Part shown: piece by piece, positions 33,098 through 44,887 of the stretch | Position numbering within the stretch: position 1 is the first letter of the stretch | How the letters are laid out: every line of letters starts with the position of its first letter | Assembly: GCF_033473495.1 (NCBI RefSeq) | Contig: NC_088938.1 | Span: 2,914,001-2,978,000, forward strand | Direction of reading: 5' to 3' | Origin: Cercospora beticola | Taxonomy: Eukaryota; Ascomycota; Dothideomycetes; Mycosphaerellales; Mycosphaerellaceae | Length of the DNA stretch: 64,000 bases | Position numbers and translations under genes: made by a program | Notes under the pieces: generated by a model | Seen by the model: only the letters and a program-made list of their open reading frames with translations | What the model was told of the DNA's origin: nothing | The model's database searches: none

Positions 33098-36000
33098 CTA
33101 CAAGTACAAACTCTGTGCGGCGACGATGTCGCGTCTGACCTTGCCTAAGGCGCCCTCGAATTTCTTCTCCAGTTCCTCGGAGCCCATGACCTTGGAGGCC
33201 TGGGCCATTTGGCGAAGGAGTTCTTCGAGGCGGCGGAAAAGTCGGATGAGGGAGCCCTCGTAGACATCGGTCATTTTGCTAGGTATTGTTAGCGGGAAAC
33301 AGCATGGGCTCAGGTAGGACTCACCAAATATCGGCGAAAGATGCGCCGTTGCACCAGGAGAGCACAACCTCCATTAACTGGTGCTTGAAGCTCTGAAGGT
33401 ACTCCTCTTCGTTCACTAGTACCTTGCATTCCATCGAGACCTTGGCGATCTGGCGTGCTTGTGCCTGGATTTCTCTGTAAGCCTTGGCCAGCTCCTCCTT
33501 GAGTGCTGGGGCCTCATCACTCTTCTCCTCGAAGATGAATGCTGAAAGTGTGGCTGCGCATTGCTCTGGCGTGAGCTCGTTGAAGAAACGATTGAAAAGC
33601 AGCTCGGAAAGCACCAACTCATCGCCAGTGGAGATCTCGCAAGCGACACGGGCCTTCAGCTGAACGACATCGGCATCGTTGGTGAAGCCCAGACGACGAA
33701 GCACGCGCTTGCGGTTCTTCAACTCGTCGAGCTGAAGAACAGCCATCGCATCCGACATCTTCTTTCGCGCCTCTTTGATCTCATTCGTAATAGCGATCTT
33801 GGACGCGTACTGGTCGTAGAGTTCGTCCAGTCTCTCGCTCTTGTGAAGCGGATGCGAGAGCAGCTTGTGCTCGAGCACCTCGATCTTGCGCAGTAGCTTT
33901 TTGAAGCCATCATCGTTGATGCCCATATTCTCGATCGGGTCGAGAATCGCGACGCCATCTGGAAAGCGGCGAGCCACTTCCTCGAGGGCCTTTCGTACGG
34001 TGTTTCGTTGTTCGGTTGTTCTAAGATCATTGGGCAGAAACACGCGAAGATGACCCACGCTGTCGATGATGCCGTTCATAACTGGTACGACTTCCATCTT
34101 GCCCTTCTCGCCAGGTGCGCAAGGCCGGACTCCAGGTGGCAAATCGTCCTTGAGCTGGCTTGAAGGGACTGAGGTACTGTCTGCAGCAACGTTGAGAAGC
34201 ACGTCGACGATCACAGACTGCCCAGCTTGAACGTCGTCTTCGTTCTGACCTCGGCCTGGCTTGACGCGGACGAAATTAACGACCGCGCCCCAGCCAAAGT
34301 CGTAGTTCTTGTATTTCACCTTAACCAGGCGACCGGATTGCAAGAACTTGCACAGATATTGCGGATGGGTAATAACCTGCTTCATTTCAGCAGAATAAGT
34401 GTCCAGATTCTGCCTGAGATCGTAGTATTCCTTCACCTGTGGCTCGTCCTCGATGATCACATCTGCACGCTTCTGCTCAAGCTCAATGAGTTGCTTCTCA
34501 AGGCCGGAGACAGATGCTGCATTCTGGAATTGGAAGAAGCAGCGCTCCAACATGAATTCCGGACTGATTCCTTCGACACGCATCAGATTGAGAATCATGT
34601 TGTAACCAAGATGGAATGCCGAGTTGAGCTTATCTTGTTCGCCCTTGACGATCTCTTTGGCGACTGGTGGGTCCATCTTTTCGTCGATCATCATGATCAC
34701 AATACCACGCTCATCAAGACCACGACGACCAGCACGGCCAGACATTTGAATGAACTCCGAAGGTGTCACCCATCGCTGCGTAATCCCGTCAAACTTGCGC
34801 ACAGACGTGAACACGACTGTCTTGGCAGGCATGTTGAGACCAATGGAGAAGGTTTCTGTCGCAAACAGGACCTTGATCAGGCCTTCCTGGAACAGAATCT
34901 CGATGGTCTCCTTGAGGATGGGCAGCAGACCTGAGTGGTGAATACCAATACCACGACGGAGAAGTGGCAGAATGTGCTGAATCTGCGGAAGCTGCTTGTC
35001 TTCCTCTGACAACATCTCGATGGCCGAGTCAAAGACTTTCGACACCATCGCCTTTTCAGATTCGTCGTTGAACGCCAGTTGAGACATTTGCAGAGCATAG
35101 TTCTCGCACTCGCGCTTCGAGAAGGAAAAGACGATGACGGGATTGTAGTTCTTCATCATGATCATCTTGACGATCTTGTAGATGTCAGTCGGACCATCTT
35201 TGCGGCCTCCCTTATTCGTCTTCTTGTCTTTGCCCTTGCCTTTGCGCTTCGCCATTGGATCGGACCCATCGTCGCCGGCTTTCTCTGCGATGGCGGCCAT
35301 AGCCTTGTTGAAGTTCTCCTCCTTGAACACAGCCTTCTCATCGACAATCAGATGAATGCCGTCGGCACCAGCTGGGAAGAAGTAGTGTTGAAGAGGCGTA
35401 GGTCGGAAGTCGGTGTACACCACGTGGCATGGTTGATTATGCGTCTTGGTGATCCACTCGGCGAACTGCATGGCGTTGGGGATAGTGGCGGACAGGAAGA
35501 CGTAGCGAACCTTGTCGGGAAGCAGGATGATTGTCTCTTCCCACACAACACCTCGTGTCTTGTCTCTCATGTAGTGTACCTCGTCAAAGACCACCCACGC
35601 GACCTCGCGCATGATCTCGCTGCCGCGGTACAGCATAGATCGCAAAATCTCAGTCGTCATGACCAAGCAGGTCGCTGTAGGGTTGATGGTGACATCTCCG
35701 GTCATCAACCCACAATCGCCGAACTCCGCCTGGAATTCACGGTACTTCTGGTTGCTGAGCGCCTTGATGGGACTCGTGTAGATGACACGCTGGTTGTTCT
35801 TCAGGCATTGCGCGATCGCATATTCTGCCACCACAGTCTTTCCTGCTGAAGTGTGTGCCGAGACCAATACACTCTCGTTTCGCTCGATGGATGCAATCGA
35901 GACCTCCTGGAAAGGATCGAGGGCGAAGGGCCAAACGCGCGCCGGATTCTCTGGCCGCTTGTGTTGTGAAATGGGCACATATTCGCAGTCCGGCGGCAGG

Positions 36001-36389
36001 GACACTTGATGGCGCACTTGATGCTTGATCGTCACGGCACTGCCCTCTTGTTGTGCCTGTAACCCTGCCGCCGCCGCGACCTCGCGCTGCTGTTCTGTCT
36101 CGAACTCATCTGTCACGACCGGCTCTGGTTCGTCCTCCAATCGTGGTCGCTTCTGCCCGCGGGCATCGGTGTCGTCTCCTTGCGGCGTGTCGCCATTGGC
36201 GTCTCCAGCGAAGTCTCTCGCGTCGGTCTTCGAACCGACTGCTGCTGGAGACACACTCGAAGCGTCGGTCATGTTCGTGTCGCCGCCATTCTGCTTGACA
36301 TCACCATTCAGTGACCTCTTCTTGCCGGCCTTTTTGGTGTTGGCCGCCTGAGGCTTGTCCTCGAACACGTCGAACAAGTCGTCGTCCAT
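33098..36389 (-). CDS. MTR4: exosome-associated RNA helicase Mtr4 (Dob1)
   Basis: Two exons on the minus strand, 36389-33325 and 33278-33098, 3246 bases, 1081 residues, close to the yeast length. It is the nuclear Ski2-like DExH helicase that unwinds RNA for the exosome, as part of TRAMP. Motifs: [16 protein letters not shown] (Walker A, about 178-193), DEVHYMRD (motif II), FLSATIPNA (motif III), [15 protein letters not shown] (motif VI), then the arch/KOW insertion and the C-terminal DSHCT domain. The intron (GTGAGT...CCTAG) lies inside the conserved [21 protein letters not shown] and confirms the last exon. The N-terminal 120 residues are acidic and disordered. The frame is open 43 codons upstream, but [11 protein letters not shown] is the family-like start. 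Confidence 0.96.
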
Positions 36390-36904
36390 CGTCGCGCAGC
36401 CTGGTGTCGGTGTGGCAGGGCCGTTGGCTGTGCCAGGTAATGATGTCGTGCTGCAGGTCACTTCATCTTGGATCGGAAAAAGTCCTGAAGCGCACCGCCA
36501 AGACCAGCAACGGCACATCCCGAACAGACCACCGCGCGAACCTTCGTGCTTGGCTCAGCCTCCGCCATCCCCATCCTCCTCTTCCTCCGATCTTCACTTG
36601 CATGCTATAAACAGATGTATTGTGAGGCGGAAGCACGTGAGAGGAGGCGCTGTTGATCATGGCCTTTTGGACGCCTCTCAGCCCAGCATCGGCGCCCTTC
36701 ACGGCCTCGTGAACCACCACTGCGTCGCCATGCGAACCAACACATGGAGCGTCGGCGCAGCAGTCAGTGCATATGAAGGAGCCGTAGGAGTCTTATCAGT
36801 AGGTTGTTGGGTTTCCTGGTTCTTTTCTTCACCCCTCCAGCATCCTCGTGTAACAGTCGCAGCAATCCTCGTTTCTGCACGCTTATCGCTGTACAGCTGC
36901 GAAC
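36390..36904. other. divergent intergenic region between MTR4 and the single-pass membrane protein gene
   Basis: About 515 bp, presumably both promoters. No other gene supported. Confidence 0.5.
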
Positions 36905-37843
36905 ATGGAGTATGGAGTTGTGGTCGGCATTGCTACTGGCTCTGTAGCCGTAGCTTCACTTATCGTTCTGGCAATTGTCTATCTCGTTCGCAAGCGACGC
37001 CGACGGAACATCGACAAGAGTCTGGGCACTCAGATGTTCTTTCTCCCACCAACAATCAAGGTTGTCAGCGATGAAGACCTTGAAAAACAACGAGACCCTC
37101 CCGTGCAAGAAGTGCCTTCGCATCGTCCGCAGATGGGTCACTCCCCGACATTGAAATCGATCAAGCCTGCAACACGCACTCGCTCCTCATCTACGGAAAG
37201 CCAAGTCATATCGCCACTTTCCCCAAGCACGACGGTCGCGAATACTGCCAGCCTCTCCAGAACATCAACGATCACCAACAACAACGGAGGCTGCAATGGC
37301 AATCAAAACAATGCACAATACCAGGCATACACTCCACCCACATCTTCGGTGCCCCAAATCCCAGAAGTTCCACCCCTGCCTTCAAGTCTTGTTCCCGGAA
37401 GCAGCACCACTCCCCCGCTGAATGGCTGGTTGCCGCCATCTCCCACCACCCTGGACGTCCCATCCCGGAAAGTCTCCCCGCTGTCTCTTTCTAGTGGGAG
37501 CAGTTCCCGACGCTTGTCACCTGTGCAATACCCACCTCCCGCTCGACAAGTATCTCCACTACCCTGCACTCCCGAAGTTCGACAAATCTCGCCATTACCA
37601 GGGCTCCCACGCCCTACCATTTCACGAAGATCAACAACAGATCCTACCATCTCCAATTCGCTCTATAGCATTGCGGAAACTGCGGCGGCTCCTGCGCCTA
37701 GGACTCGGTACTACAGCGCAGAAAACAAAACGAGGCAATCACTCATACACATTCCGGAGACACAAAATGCACTGCCTGAATTACCAGGCTGCGAGCCGGT
37801 TCCCGTGAAGAAGCACAATTCCTGGCATTCGCTTCGTCCGTGA
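36905..37843 (+). CDS. single-pass membrane protein with Pro/Ser-rich cytoplasmic tail
   Basis: Single exon, 312 residues. An unusually early transmembrane segment (VVVGIATGSVAVASLIVLAIVYLV, residues about 5-28) is followed directly by KRRRR, which by the positive-inside rule puts the long C-terminus in the cytoplasm. The tail is disordered, rich in Pro, Ser and Thr, with repeated short SP motifs (RKVSPLSLS, RQVSPLPCTP, RQISPLPGLP) that could be kinase or SH3-partner sites. No enzymatic domain is visible. Without a signal peptide the segment would serve as a signal anchor. I do not recognise the family. Confidence 0.68.
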   Translation: MEYGVVVGIATGSVAVASLIVLAIVYLVRKRRRRNIDKSLGTQMFFLPPTIKVVSDEDLEKQRDPPVQEVPSHRPQMGHSPTLKSIKPATRTRSSSTESQVISPLSPSTTVANTASLSRTSTITNNNGGCNGNQNNAQYQAYTPPTSSVPQIPEVPPLPSSLVPGSSTTPPLNGWLPPSPTTLDVPSRKVSPLSLSSGSSSRRLSPVQYPPPARQVSPLPCTPEVRQISPLPGLPRPTISRRSTTDPTISNSLYSIAETAAAPAPRTRYYSAENKTRQSLIHIPETQNALPELPGCEPVPVKKHNSWHSLRP

Positions 37844-38411
37844 GCGCGGCCATTCTTGGCGTATTGCACACCGCCAAGCACGAATACGACCAAACTGCAG
37901 TGGATTGTCGGACGTCCGTTGCTCAAGCCAGTGTCACCATGCCCTCGTGGAGTGGACAGAACACGAGGTCTTGCACACTCCAAATCAGACAATTCCATAG
38001 TGTTCCACGTGAGCACTCCGTTCGGCCTGAACACTTCTCCAGAGGGTGGCTTGCATCTGGGCGCGTCAGCAGCCACAACGCCATGTTTGGAGTCAAGACA
38101 GGAGATGAGGCTGCAATGTCCGGAACCGTGATTCAATGTGCGGGAAACCGGACAAGCAGTGTAGGACAAGTCTGGAATGGTGGGGCTCACATCGACGCCG
38201 CCATGATGTGTCCGAAAGGCCGGGCGCTACCAAGACACGCCAACTCAGTAGTTCGGCCTGTTCTTGATAACATGACTTGTAGCAGTAATGAGACACTACA
38301 TGTATGACCATTGCCTGTCCACGGATTGCCGCAGTGCGGACGTTTGCTTTCGATAGTCAGCTGAACCCGAAAATAGCAGTTGTTACATACTACTCATACA
38401 ACCTATCAACT
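37844..38411. other. intergenic between convergent genes
   Basis: About 570 bp between the stops of the two membrane-protein genes. Open frames on both strands look like noise. It is expected to contain both 3' ends. Confidence 0.5.
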
Positions 38412-39545
38412 TCAGTATCTCCCAACAGGCAGCTGCGGAGGCGACGGGCCATCAAGCAGAACATTAATAAATGCTTCCGCCTCCTGCGCCGTGCCCGCAG
38501 CATTCATCCTCTTCAACGCATTCCTCTGCGCCTCCAACACCTCCGGCTGCTCAATAACATCCTTCATCACCTCCCCTTCCTTCATCCAATAATCATCCAC
38601 CCTCCTCCTCAACCCCGCATCCCTCACAACCCCATTCCTAATAACCCCCACCCCCCTCGCCTTAAACAGCGTCCCCTCCAAAACCTTCACCTGATCCCTC
38701 AACCTCTCCCCCGCCGACCCCACACCATCCCACGCCCTCCCCGTAGCCTGCGCCCAAACACACCACCCCAACCCAGCATCAACCGCCGCAACCCCAATCC
38801 CCCTCCAAACCCTCATCTTCCAAAACAAAAAATCCACATCATTAAACCTCACACTCCTCAAATTCCTCGCATCATCATAATTCACCACAAAATACACTTC
38901 CAACACCGCAACAACCAATCCCAAAATCACAGCAATAGTTCTCCATTTCGCTCCCTCCGTTCCACACCACGTCCCACTCGTCGCGATCCCCAACGCGAAA
39001 AGATGCGCCAGATGCGGTCCTAATAGTCCCGGCAGCGCATAAAGAAAGAAATTCCTCCCCATATCAATCTCCCCAACTTGACCCAATGTATTCTCAATCA
39101 AAACATTCGGTCCATATCTCACATACAATAACCTCGCCTCCAATCCTCCGGCATCGAAAACTTCGCGGAGCTTTTGATCAGTTTCCGTAACAGGTCGTAA
39201 AGCTCCCAATCGAGTTAACAGAACTCCGCCAGAAGTGTGGAGACGACTTTGTGTAAGGCGGAAAATGTTCTCTGGAGCGAAGATGGGGAGAGTAGAGAGG
39301 AAAGCTACGAGGCCAGATAAGAAGAGGATTCCGAGTGCGATTGAAGCGCTGGAGGATAAGGGCTTGATTGAAGAGGCATTGGAGGGCCGGTTCTTGATGC
39401 TGCGGTAGAAGGCTATTGCTTTGGGGAGGATGAGGGGTCCGAGGAAGAGGACGAGGGATTGGATTCTGGAGGACGTGAATCAGTACTTGCGCGCGCCTTT
39501 AGTTTCGGGAGTTGGATCATTGACTTACGTCCCCCAAGAAACCAT
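38412..39545 (-). CDS. conserved fungal multi-pass membrane protein of unknown function
   Basis: Two exons on the minus strand, a 17-base first exon 39545-39529 (MVSWGT) and 39465-38412; 1071 bases, 356 residues. The intron is GTAAGT...CTCCAG. Membrane segments: SLVLFLGPLILPKAIAFY near the N-terminus, ALGILFLSGLVAFLSTLPIF, NFFLYALPGLLGPHLAHLFALG, and VILGLVVAVLEVYFVV. LLYVRYGPNVL followed by LYALPGLLGPHL is a pattern I associate with a widespread fungal family without a known role. The coding strand is nearly C-free for several hundred bases (see findings). Without the first exon the frame has no natural start near the conserved N-terminus. Confidence 0.75.
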
Positions 39546-40070
39546 CTTTGCGATTTTGCTCTCGTCAAGCTCTTGTTGCTGTTTTGTTCATGCGCGAAGA
39601 TGCGAACGAAGGTAGGAACGTGGTCTGTACGACGACGGCGAAAGTGAACAGAACACTTGGCGCTCGGTTTCGGACGGGACAGCCGAAAACGCCAGACCAA
39701 GTGTCCGATGCAAGCAGATGCGCCCAAGATCAACAAGCGTGATCGACACTGCAAGCAGAACGCGGTGGATCAACATTGCATTTTGCTAGCATGTGAAAGA
39801 GAAGATCAATTGAACCTCACTTCACTGATTGTGAGAAGACAAAAGGAATCGCAGAATTGCAGAGGGTAGAGTTGTTTCATTTCCGTCCATCAAGCATCTA
39901 GCTATCCGTCCAGACTGAGAGCGAGGTTTGAAAAGCTACGCAGCAAAGCGAGCCCCAAAAGAGTCCTCTATCATATATATCACACACACACAAGTCGCAG
40001 CACACGACGCACACCATTTCCGACATGTATATCGTAACACCAGACATTCCAGAAAGCCATGTCTTCATTC
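39546..40070. other. intergenic, with a short CA-rich stretch
   Basis: About 525 bp. Near 39975-40015 there is a TATATATCACACACACAC run grading into CA-rich sequence, a short microsatellite. No gene supported. Confidence 0.5.
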
Positions 40071-42101
40071 TTAGTTACCACCCATCTTCCGCGATGGGCT
40101 CCCAGCAGGCCTGAAACCGTGCAAATCGTTACCAGGCATACTATTCCTCCTAATCATGACACCACGTTCACCCATTTCCACATCATCGACAATATCGAGT
40201 TCCATCTGGTCTCCGCAAGTGCGGCCGACAGTCTCCATTGGTGGTCTCACATCAGGCATCTCAATCTGCGGCGCATCCTCCTCGGATATCGAGTGATCGT
40301 CATCCTCGTGATCGCTAACCATGCCAGGGTTGCTGTCCGCCGTGTTCGGGCTCAGAGTGGCGGAAGTAAGGTCCTGCGGCGACGACAATTGGCTGTGCAA
40401 GTGGAAGTCGCGAGCTGGCGCCGGCGCAATCGGTGCAGGACGTGGACGCTGTGTGTTGCTGCCGAAGCCTTTGCGACCTTGCTGTTGCCCGAAATAGCCA
40501 TGGTTGCCCATCGGCATGCGTGCACCGGGACCGAAGGGCGTGGCCGGCGAATTCGGGTCGGAGATTGTGTCTGGAGACAACAACTCAACATCGGCGTTGA
40601 GATCCACCTTTTCCTTTGCGTCTGCAACTGCTTGATCAAGATCAACCTTCATGTTATGCTTCTGGAATAGGGACGATAGCATGGGGGTTTGACCAGATGC
40701 CTTGAATGATGCCGATTTGTGAGATGATGGGACCGGAGTTTTGAGATTCGGCACAGCCTTCGCATTTGCCGCTCCATTTGGACGGGACGAGGGAGAGTGC
40801 GAGATGTACGGATGTACAAGACCATTTGCGATGGGCTGAACCTTGGCAGGAGTTGAAGCTGACGATGCCGACACCCTGCTAACACTTGGCTTCGGAGCGT
40901 GGGTCTTCAAAGTCTCAGGTGGCACATTCGCCTTCTCTTCCGCATCCAGTAATTGCCCACAGTCGATTGCAGCTTGATCGTGCGACTTGTAGTCAACCTT
41001 GTGTGCTATACGGCAGTGATTGAGGAATCCTTGAATGCTGCTGAAATTACCACGGTGGCAGTTCTTGCAAATGAGCTTGACCAGTTGGCCGTCAGTCGAG
41101 CGAGTAAGCACAAGCGGCTGCGACTTGTCCTTGACTGGCGCGGCAGGGTAGTTGGGCAGACTGTGGAGAGATTCCGAAGATCTGGTCGAGGTGCCAAGAG
41201 TCTTACTAGCGGACTTTCGAGGAGCATGGAAGCTGCTAGTGCTGTTGCGAACGGGCCGACCAGAGGCTTGGACACGTGTTTCAGCCAGAGCAAGTGCCTC
41301 AGGTGAGACCGAGTCAAACTGAGGATCACGCAGCAGCCACTGCGCATAGTGCTTCGAGTAAGGGCCATCTGTGACACCGTACGGCGCAGGATGCGAAGGA
41401 ACAGAGTGTCCGGGAAGAGTGGCGATAGCTGGGCCTTTACCCTCCGAGACCGCCAGTGAAGGCTTCTCAGTGCCAGGATAAGGTCGCAGCTCGCATCGCC
41501 TCAGTTGCTCGAGCGCAATCTGGCACTTGGCCAGTTCTTGCTCGATCAAGCGCAGCTCGTTATGCTTCATGAGGATCTGCATATTGAGTTCGGTCTCGAT
41601 GATCACCTGGGCCTTTGAGAGCTGGGCAGCTTTGTCGACCGGTGCTTCCATAATGATAGGCGTGGTCTCCTTAATCGATAGCGGTGTCGTGGAAGTAGCT
41701 GGAGTTGGCAGGGTTGCGGGTGGTTGCGTAGCGGCTGGGTGGCTGAGCTGCTTGTTTTCGGGTGCGGAAGTCGCGAGTTCGGCGTCAGTCGCAGGAGCAG
41801 CCACTGGTTTTGGCAGGAGTGGAGTAGAAGCGAATCGAGTCGAAGAGTTGAGTGGATTCTGTGCAGGAGCCTGAAGTGAAGTGGTGGTCGGCGAGAATTG
41901 TCGTACAAAGTCCATTTGTTGCTTCTTCGAGATGGGCATCGTTTGTCCGGCAGAGACCGCGTCGGGGCCATCTGAGCGCTTTCTCTTCAAGTCTTGCAGC
42001 ACCGGTATTTCTACCATGGGCCGCATCTTGTCGAGGCTCGCCTTCTCAGACAGCTTGAGTTGGTGCTCGCTGCACCAGGGCAAACGGAAGATGCTCTGCA
42101 T
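40071..42101 (-). CDS. AHC1-like C2H2 zinc-finger protein
   Basis: Single exon, about 676 residues from MQSIFRLPWCSEHQ; the frame is open 25 codons further to 42176. The recognisable part is one zinc-finger-like motif, CKNCHRGNFSSIQGFLNHC followed by RIAHKVDYKSHDQAAIDCG, at about residues 340-380. This pattern is typical of fungal proteins related to AHC1, a subunit of the ADA histone acetyltransferase complex. An N-terminal coiled-coil-like stretch (QVIIETELNMQILMKHNEL, then RLIEQELAKCQIALEQLRR) precedes it. The rest is Pro/Ser/Thr-rich, acidic at the end (DHEDDDHSISEED). It is probably nuclear and chromatin-associated. The AHC1 link is from the finger alone. Confidence 0.7.
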   Translation of the reverse strand: MQSIFRLPWCSEHQLKLSEKASLDKMRPMVEIPVLQDLKRKRSDGPDAVSAGQTMPISKKQQMDFVRQFSPTTTSLQAPAQNPLNSSTRFASTPLLPKPVAAPATDAELATSAPENKQLSHPAATQPPATLPTPATSTTPLSIKETTPIIMEAPVDKAAQLSKAQVIIETELNMQILMKHNELRLIEQELAKCQIALEQLRRCELRPYPGTEKPSLAVSEGKGPAIATLPGHSVPSHPAPYGVTDGPYSKHYAQWLLRDPQFDSVSPEALALAETRVQASGRPVRNSTSSFHAPRKSASKTLGTSTRSSESLHSLPNYPAAPVKDKSQPLVLTRSTDGQLVKLICKNCHRGNFSSIQGFLNHCRIAHKVDYKSHDQAAIDCGQLLDAEEKANVPPETLKTHAPKPSVSRVSASSASTPAKVQPIANGLVHPYISHSPSSRPNGAANAKAVPNLKTPVPSSHKSASFKASGQTPMLSSLFQKHNMKVDLDQAVADAKEKVDLNADVELLSPDTISDPNSPATPFGPGARMPMGNHGYFGQQQGRKGFGSNTQRPRPAPIAPAPARDFHLHSQLSSPQDLTSATLSPNTADSNPGMVSDHEDDDHSISEEDAPQIEMPDVRPPMETVGRTCGDQMELDIVDDVEMGERGVMIRRNSMPGNDLHGFRPAGSPSRKMGGN

Positions 42102-43500
42102 GTTGTTGGCGCGCAAGGCTCCAGCGACGTCGCACTGAAAGCCAAGAAGCTGCTGCCTCCAAAGAGCTCTTGTCAATTATGTTTGCGACGGAAAGTCGGC
42201 CTTATCGGCGTCGCATGAGTGTGTCGCAAGTGATTGTGCGAGACCGTCGAGGTCTGAGGAGGGTCCAGTCGAGGGTCGATGACTTATTTCAGTCACGGGT
42301 GGGCGTTGACCGGTGGTGGCGGCAGTCCAACGTCGCGTTCCAAGCTCTGGCGAGGTCGGGCGTGAGGTCGGGGCGGAGATCAGGCCGGGGCGATGAAGCT
42401 CGGAGGTCGTCAGAGCGCGGCCACGAGGTGGTAAAGTATTAGAAGTAGTCGCTATTAACACAAGACAATTCTATGAATCGCAAAAGTAGAAAGGAGGAAG
42501 TCTAGAAGGAGATTCGCGCCGACAAACGGTGTTGCGACAAAGTCGAAGGTGTTGGACGTTTGTCCAGAGGTGGTGAGAAACGACGCAAGTCGTGGGAGGA
42601 AGCACACAAGGCGACAGTCGACACGACAGAAGCTCGACGCTAGTCTGCTCTCAGCCTAGATGCCGTTGCTTTGAGATCATAGACTCCAGCATGGACGCGA
42701 GGGAGCACACGCCGCCGGCCAGTAGGAGGCGATTCCACTGCCGGGGTGGCTGCGCTAGGCCGCGAAGCTGGATTTCTTCGGGCGGAGCGGCGATGGGCCT
42801 AAGCTGCCTCGGACGGTCGATAACCACCTATTTCCCCCTGACCACCGTCGCCGAATGTTCTGTCGTGCTTCCAAGCCGATCGCCAAGCGGCGCTCGTAAG
42901 CAAGGCCCGCGTCGTTGCAGCGACAAACGACGCAGCAGTGCGGAAAGAGTCGTGTTTGTTTGCGCGATGGACCGGGGTCGAGATGTTGTGACTCGTCGCT
43001 CTCGTTGTAATGGACAACCTGCGCCGTGTCGTCGCAAGCTGGGGTGTCTGCCTTCACGTCAGCCAGCGCGCTCTTCCGGCTTCTCGCCTATCGCCTTTAG
43101 CTCGGTCTGAGCACAACATTGAGTTATCGACTGGCGCGGAAGCCATAGGAAGCCATCAACATCGAACTGGCAAATTTCCGCGATTTCATTCACATGCGAC
43201 AGCTTTCCTGTTTGTTATTGCGCCCGTCACGTGCTCGCTCCAGGCCATAAGTGCACCACTATTCCGGAATACCGGATCCAGCACGCGGTGGTGGTTGACG
43301 CGACTCTGAGCAAGTAACTCTCCTCCGCGGCTGGGCAGGAGTCCTTTCTTTGGCTCTGCACTCCGACTCGCGCGCCAGGCTTCCAATCTCCAGAGCTCCC
43401 AGCAGTGAGAGTTTCAAACTCTCCCCAACGCCGCGTAGCTCGCAACACCCCGACGTGCTGTTGCTAGGCAGGCAGGCTGGAAGAAAAACTCTGAAGCAAC
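42102..43500. other. divergent intergenic region, GC-rich
   Basis: About 1.4 kb between divergent genes, unusually long for a pair of core genes. Frames such as 42592-43110 (plus) are Arg/Ser/Cys-rich and look like noise. It should hold both promoters; no specific element identified. Confidence 0.5.
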
Positions 43501-44084
43501 ATGGCGTTTGAAGAGCCGTCGTTGCAGGGCAAGTATGCCATGGAGAAGTTTGGGGTAGCATCAGGAACACAAATTTCGAGCCGCACTTCGGCCGTGGTTG
43601 GAAAGCTGGTCATGATGACCACACGCCAGGATGACACTACCGCTGCCGCACTGCCCGTTGTAGTTGCGATCACAGCTACCTCTCCCAAAGCAGCAGGCAA
43701 GCTGGTGAGTATTGTCGAAATCGCCAAGCGCGATCTGGTGGCCAGAAAGGTACCTGTGTACCAATATTCTGCTCTGAGCTCCAGGTTGGATGACATTCCG
43801 AGACATGGGAATAATGGCGACGATAAGACCAAGAGAGGTGAGAAGGGCTCCAGTGCAACCGCTGGTGGTGGCGGCGAGCAAGACGACGAGTCTTCGGACG
43901 ACGCGTTTGAGGTGATGGGCCAGGCTCAGGGAAGTGAAACCAAGAAAAGGAACGTACCGGTGCTCACAGTGTACCTCTCCACAGTCTCGGTGAAAGAGCT
44001 CAAAGTCGCGTTTGGGTAAGTTGTGACTTTTCGAGTTGCTGCGTTACAGGTTGTTGACGAAATTGTAGAGAGCAGCAGACGTGA
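43501..44084 (+). CDS. Alba-domain DNA/RNA-binding protein
   Basis: Two exons, 43501-44015 and 44069-44084, 176 residues. AGKLVSIVEIAKRDLVARK is the central helix of the Alba fold, and VPVLTVYLSTVSVKELKVAF is its last strand-helix. Splicing at GTAAGT...TTGTAG gives the ending GEQQT, which agrees with the GEQTN-like ending usual in fungal Alba proteins and supports this intron over a 34-base alternative. A Gly/Asp/Ser-rich loop of about 50 residues is inserted between them. Eukaryotic Alba proteins belong to RNase P/MRP (Rpp20/25, Pop6/7) or bind mRNA; which applies here is unclear. Confidence 0.8.
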
Positions 44085-44887
44085 AGATCGAGAAGGTGAG
44101 GTCGAGAAATCGCAACTGCCTGTCAAGCTACACAAATGGCAATCACGACTCCGAGGAAAGCACGCAACGATCCGCTTTGGACCCCAACCTCTTCACGCAA
44201 TCGTGTCGCGACATACAACGACCGAACAGTAAACTGGCTCAAGGTGCGCTGAACTCTGGCGACGGTGATGGACATGTCTTTGAACTTCCCGAATCCATGC
44301 GCTCCTGCTTCTGGCGGTCAATCTCCTGTCGTTGGCCGTGTCGATACGTTGCTAGTCAAAGGCAAGGCAAGTTCTTCACATACGAGCGGTAGGCTTACAC
44401 GCGCATCCTTGTTCGCGCAAAAAACAACACCAAGACAGCATGCGCAGCAACCGAAATGCTTCCCAAATTCAGCTGCTGTGGTTTTGACAGGGCGGGTGCA
44501 GCACCTACTATGGCAACTGGGTTAAGTAAGTCCGCATTACAAGTACCTGAACAATCATTGGCACGGGAAGCGTTCTACATCTTCAACATCACCACCATAG
44601 CCGAGAGAGCGTCAGCGTCAGACCCCATCTGGAGCAGATGGTTCCAAGGGCACAAAGGAGGAAAACCACTCAAGAACTCTGCCGTCATGTCGGTCCATAG
44701 CTTTCATACCCAAACTATTCAACAAATCTCTAGATCCCAACTCGTCATATATTTCGCTCCCACCCAAGAAACGGTCCCATTCGCCATCCAAATGCACTTT
44801 TCCGTTCACACACCAACCCCCGGCACTAGGCTGCTAAGGTGTCAGGTAGCTCACTAATCAATTTCCCCAGTAAGCAAAACCACAACT
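44085..44887. other. intergenic between convergent Alba and aminotransferase genes
   Basis: About 800 bp. Plus-strand frames at 44265-44525 and 44456-44857 show no domain or splice support and are left out. It probably carries two 3' UTRs. Confidence 0.5.

Noticed and set aside
32816..33148. 110-codon plus-strand frame ending inside the MTR4 3' exon
   Set aside because: No domain, and its end overlaps conserved MTR4 codons on the other strand.
34227..35849. Two long plus-strand open frames (235 and 256 codons) opposite MTR4
   Set aside because: Mirror frames of a strongly conserved helicase with regular codon use; no domain, start context or splice support.
39975..40015. CA-rich microsatellite as a regulatory element
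   Set aside because: Too short and ordinary to claim a role.
43501..44068. Alternative Alba ending using a 34-base intron
   Set aside because: Too short for a fungal intron; the 53-base choice gives the expected GEQ(T)-type ending.
44265..44857. Plus-strand frames downstream of the Alba gene, considered as extra exons
   Set aside because: The Alba protein is complete at GEQQT; these frames have no homology and lie in a convergent 3' region.
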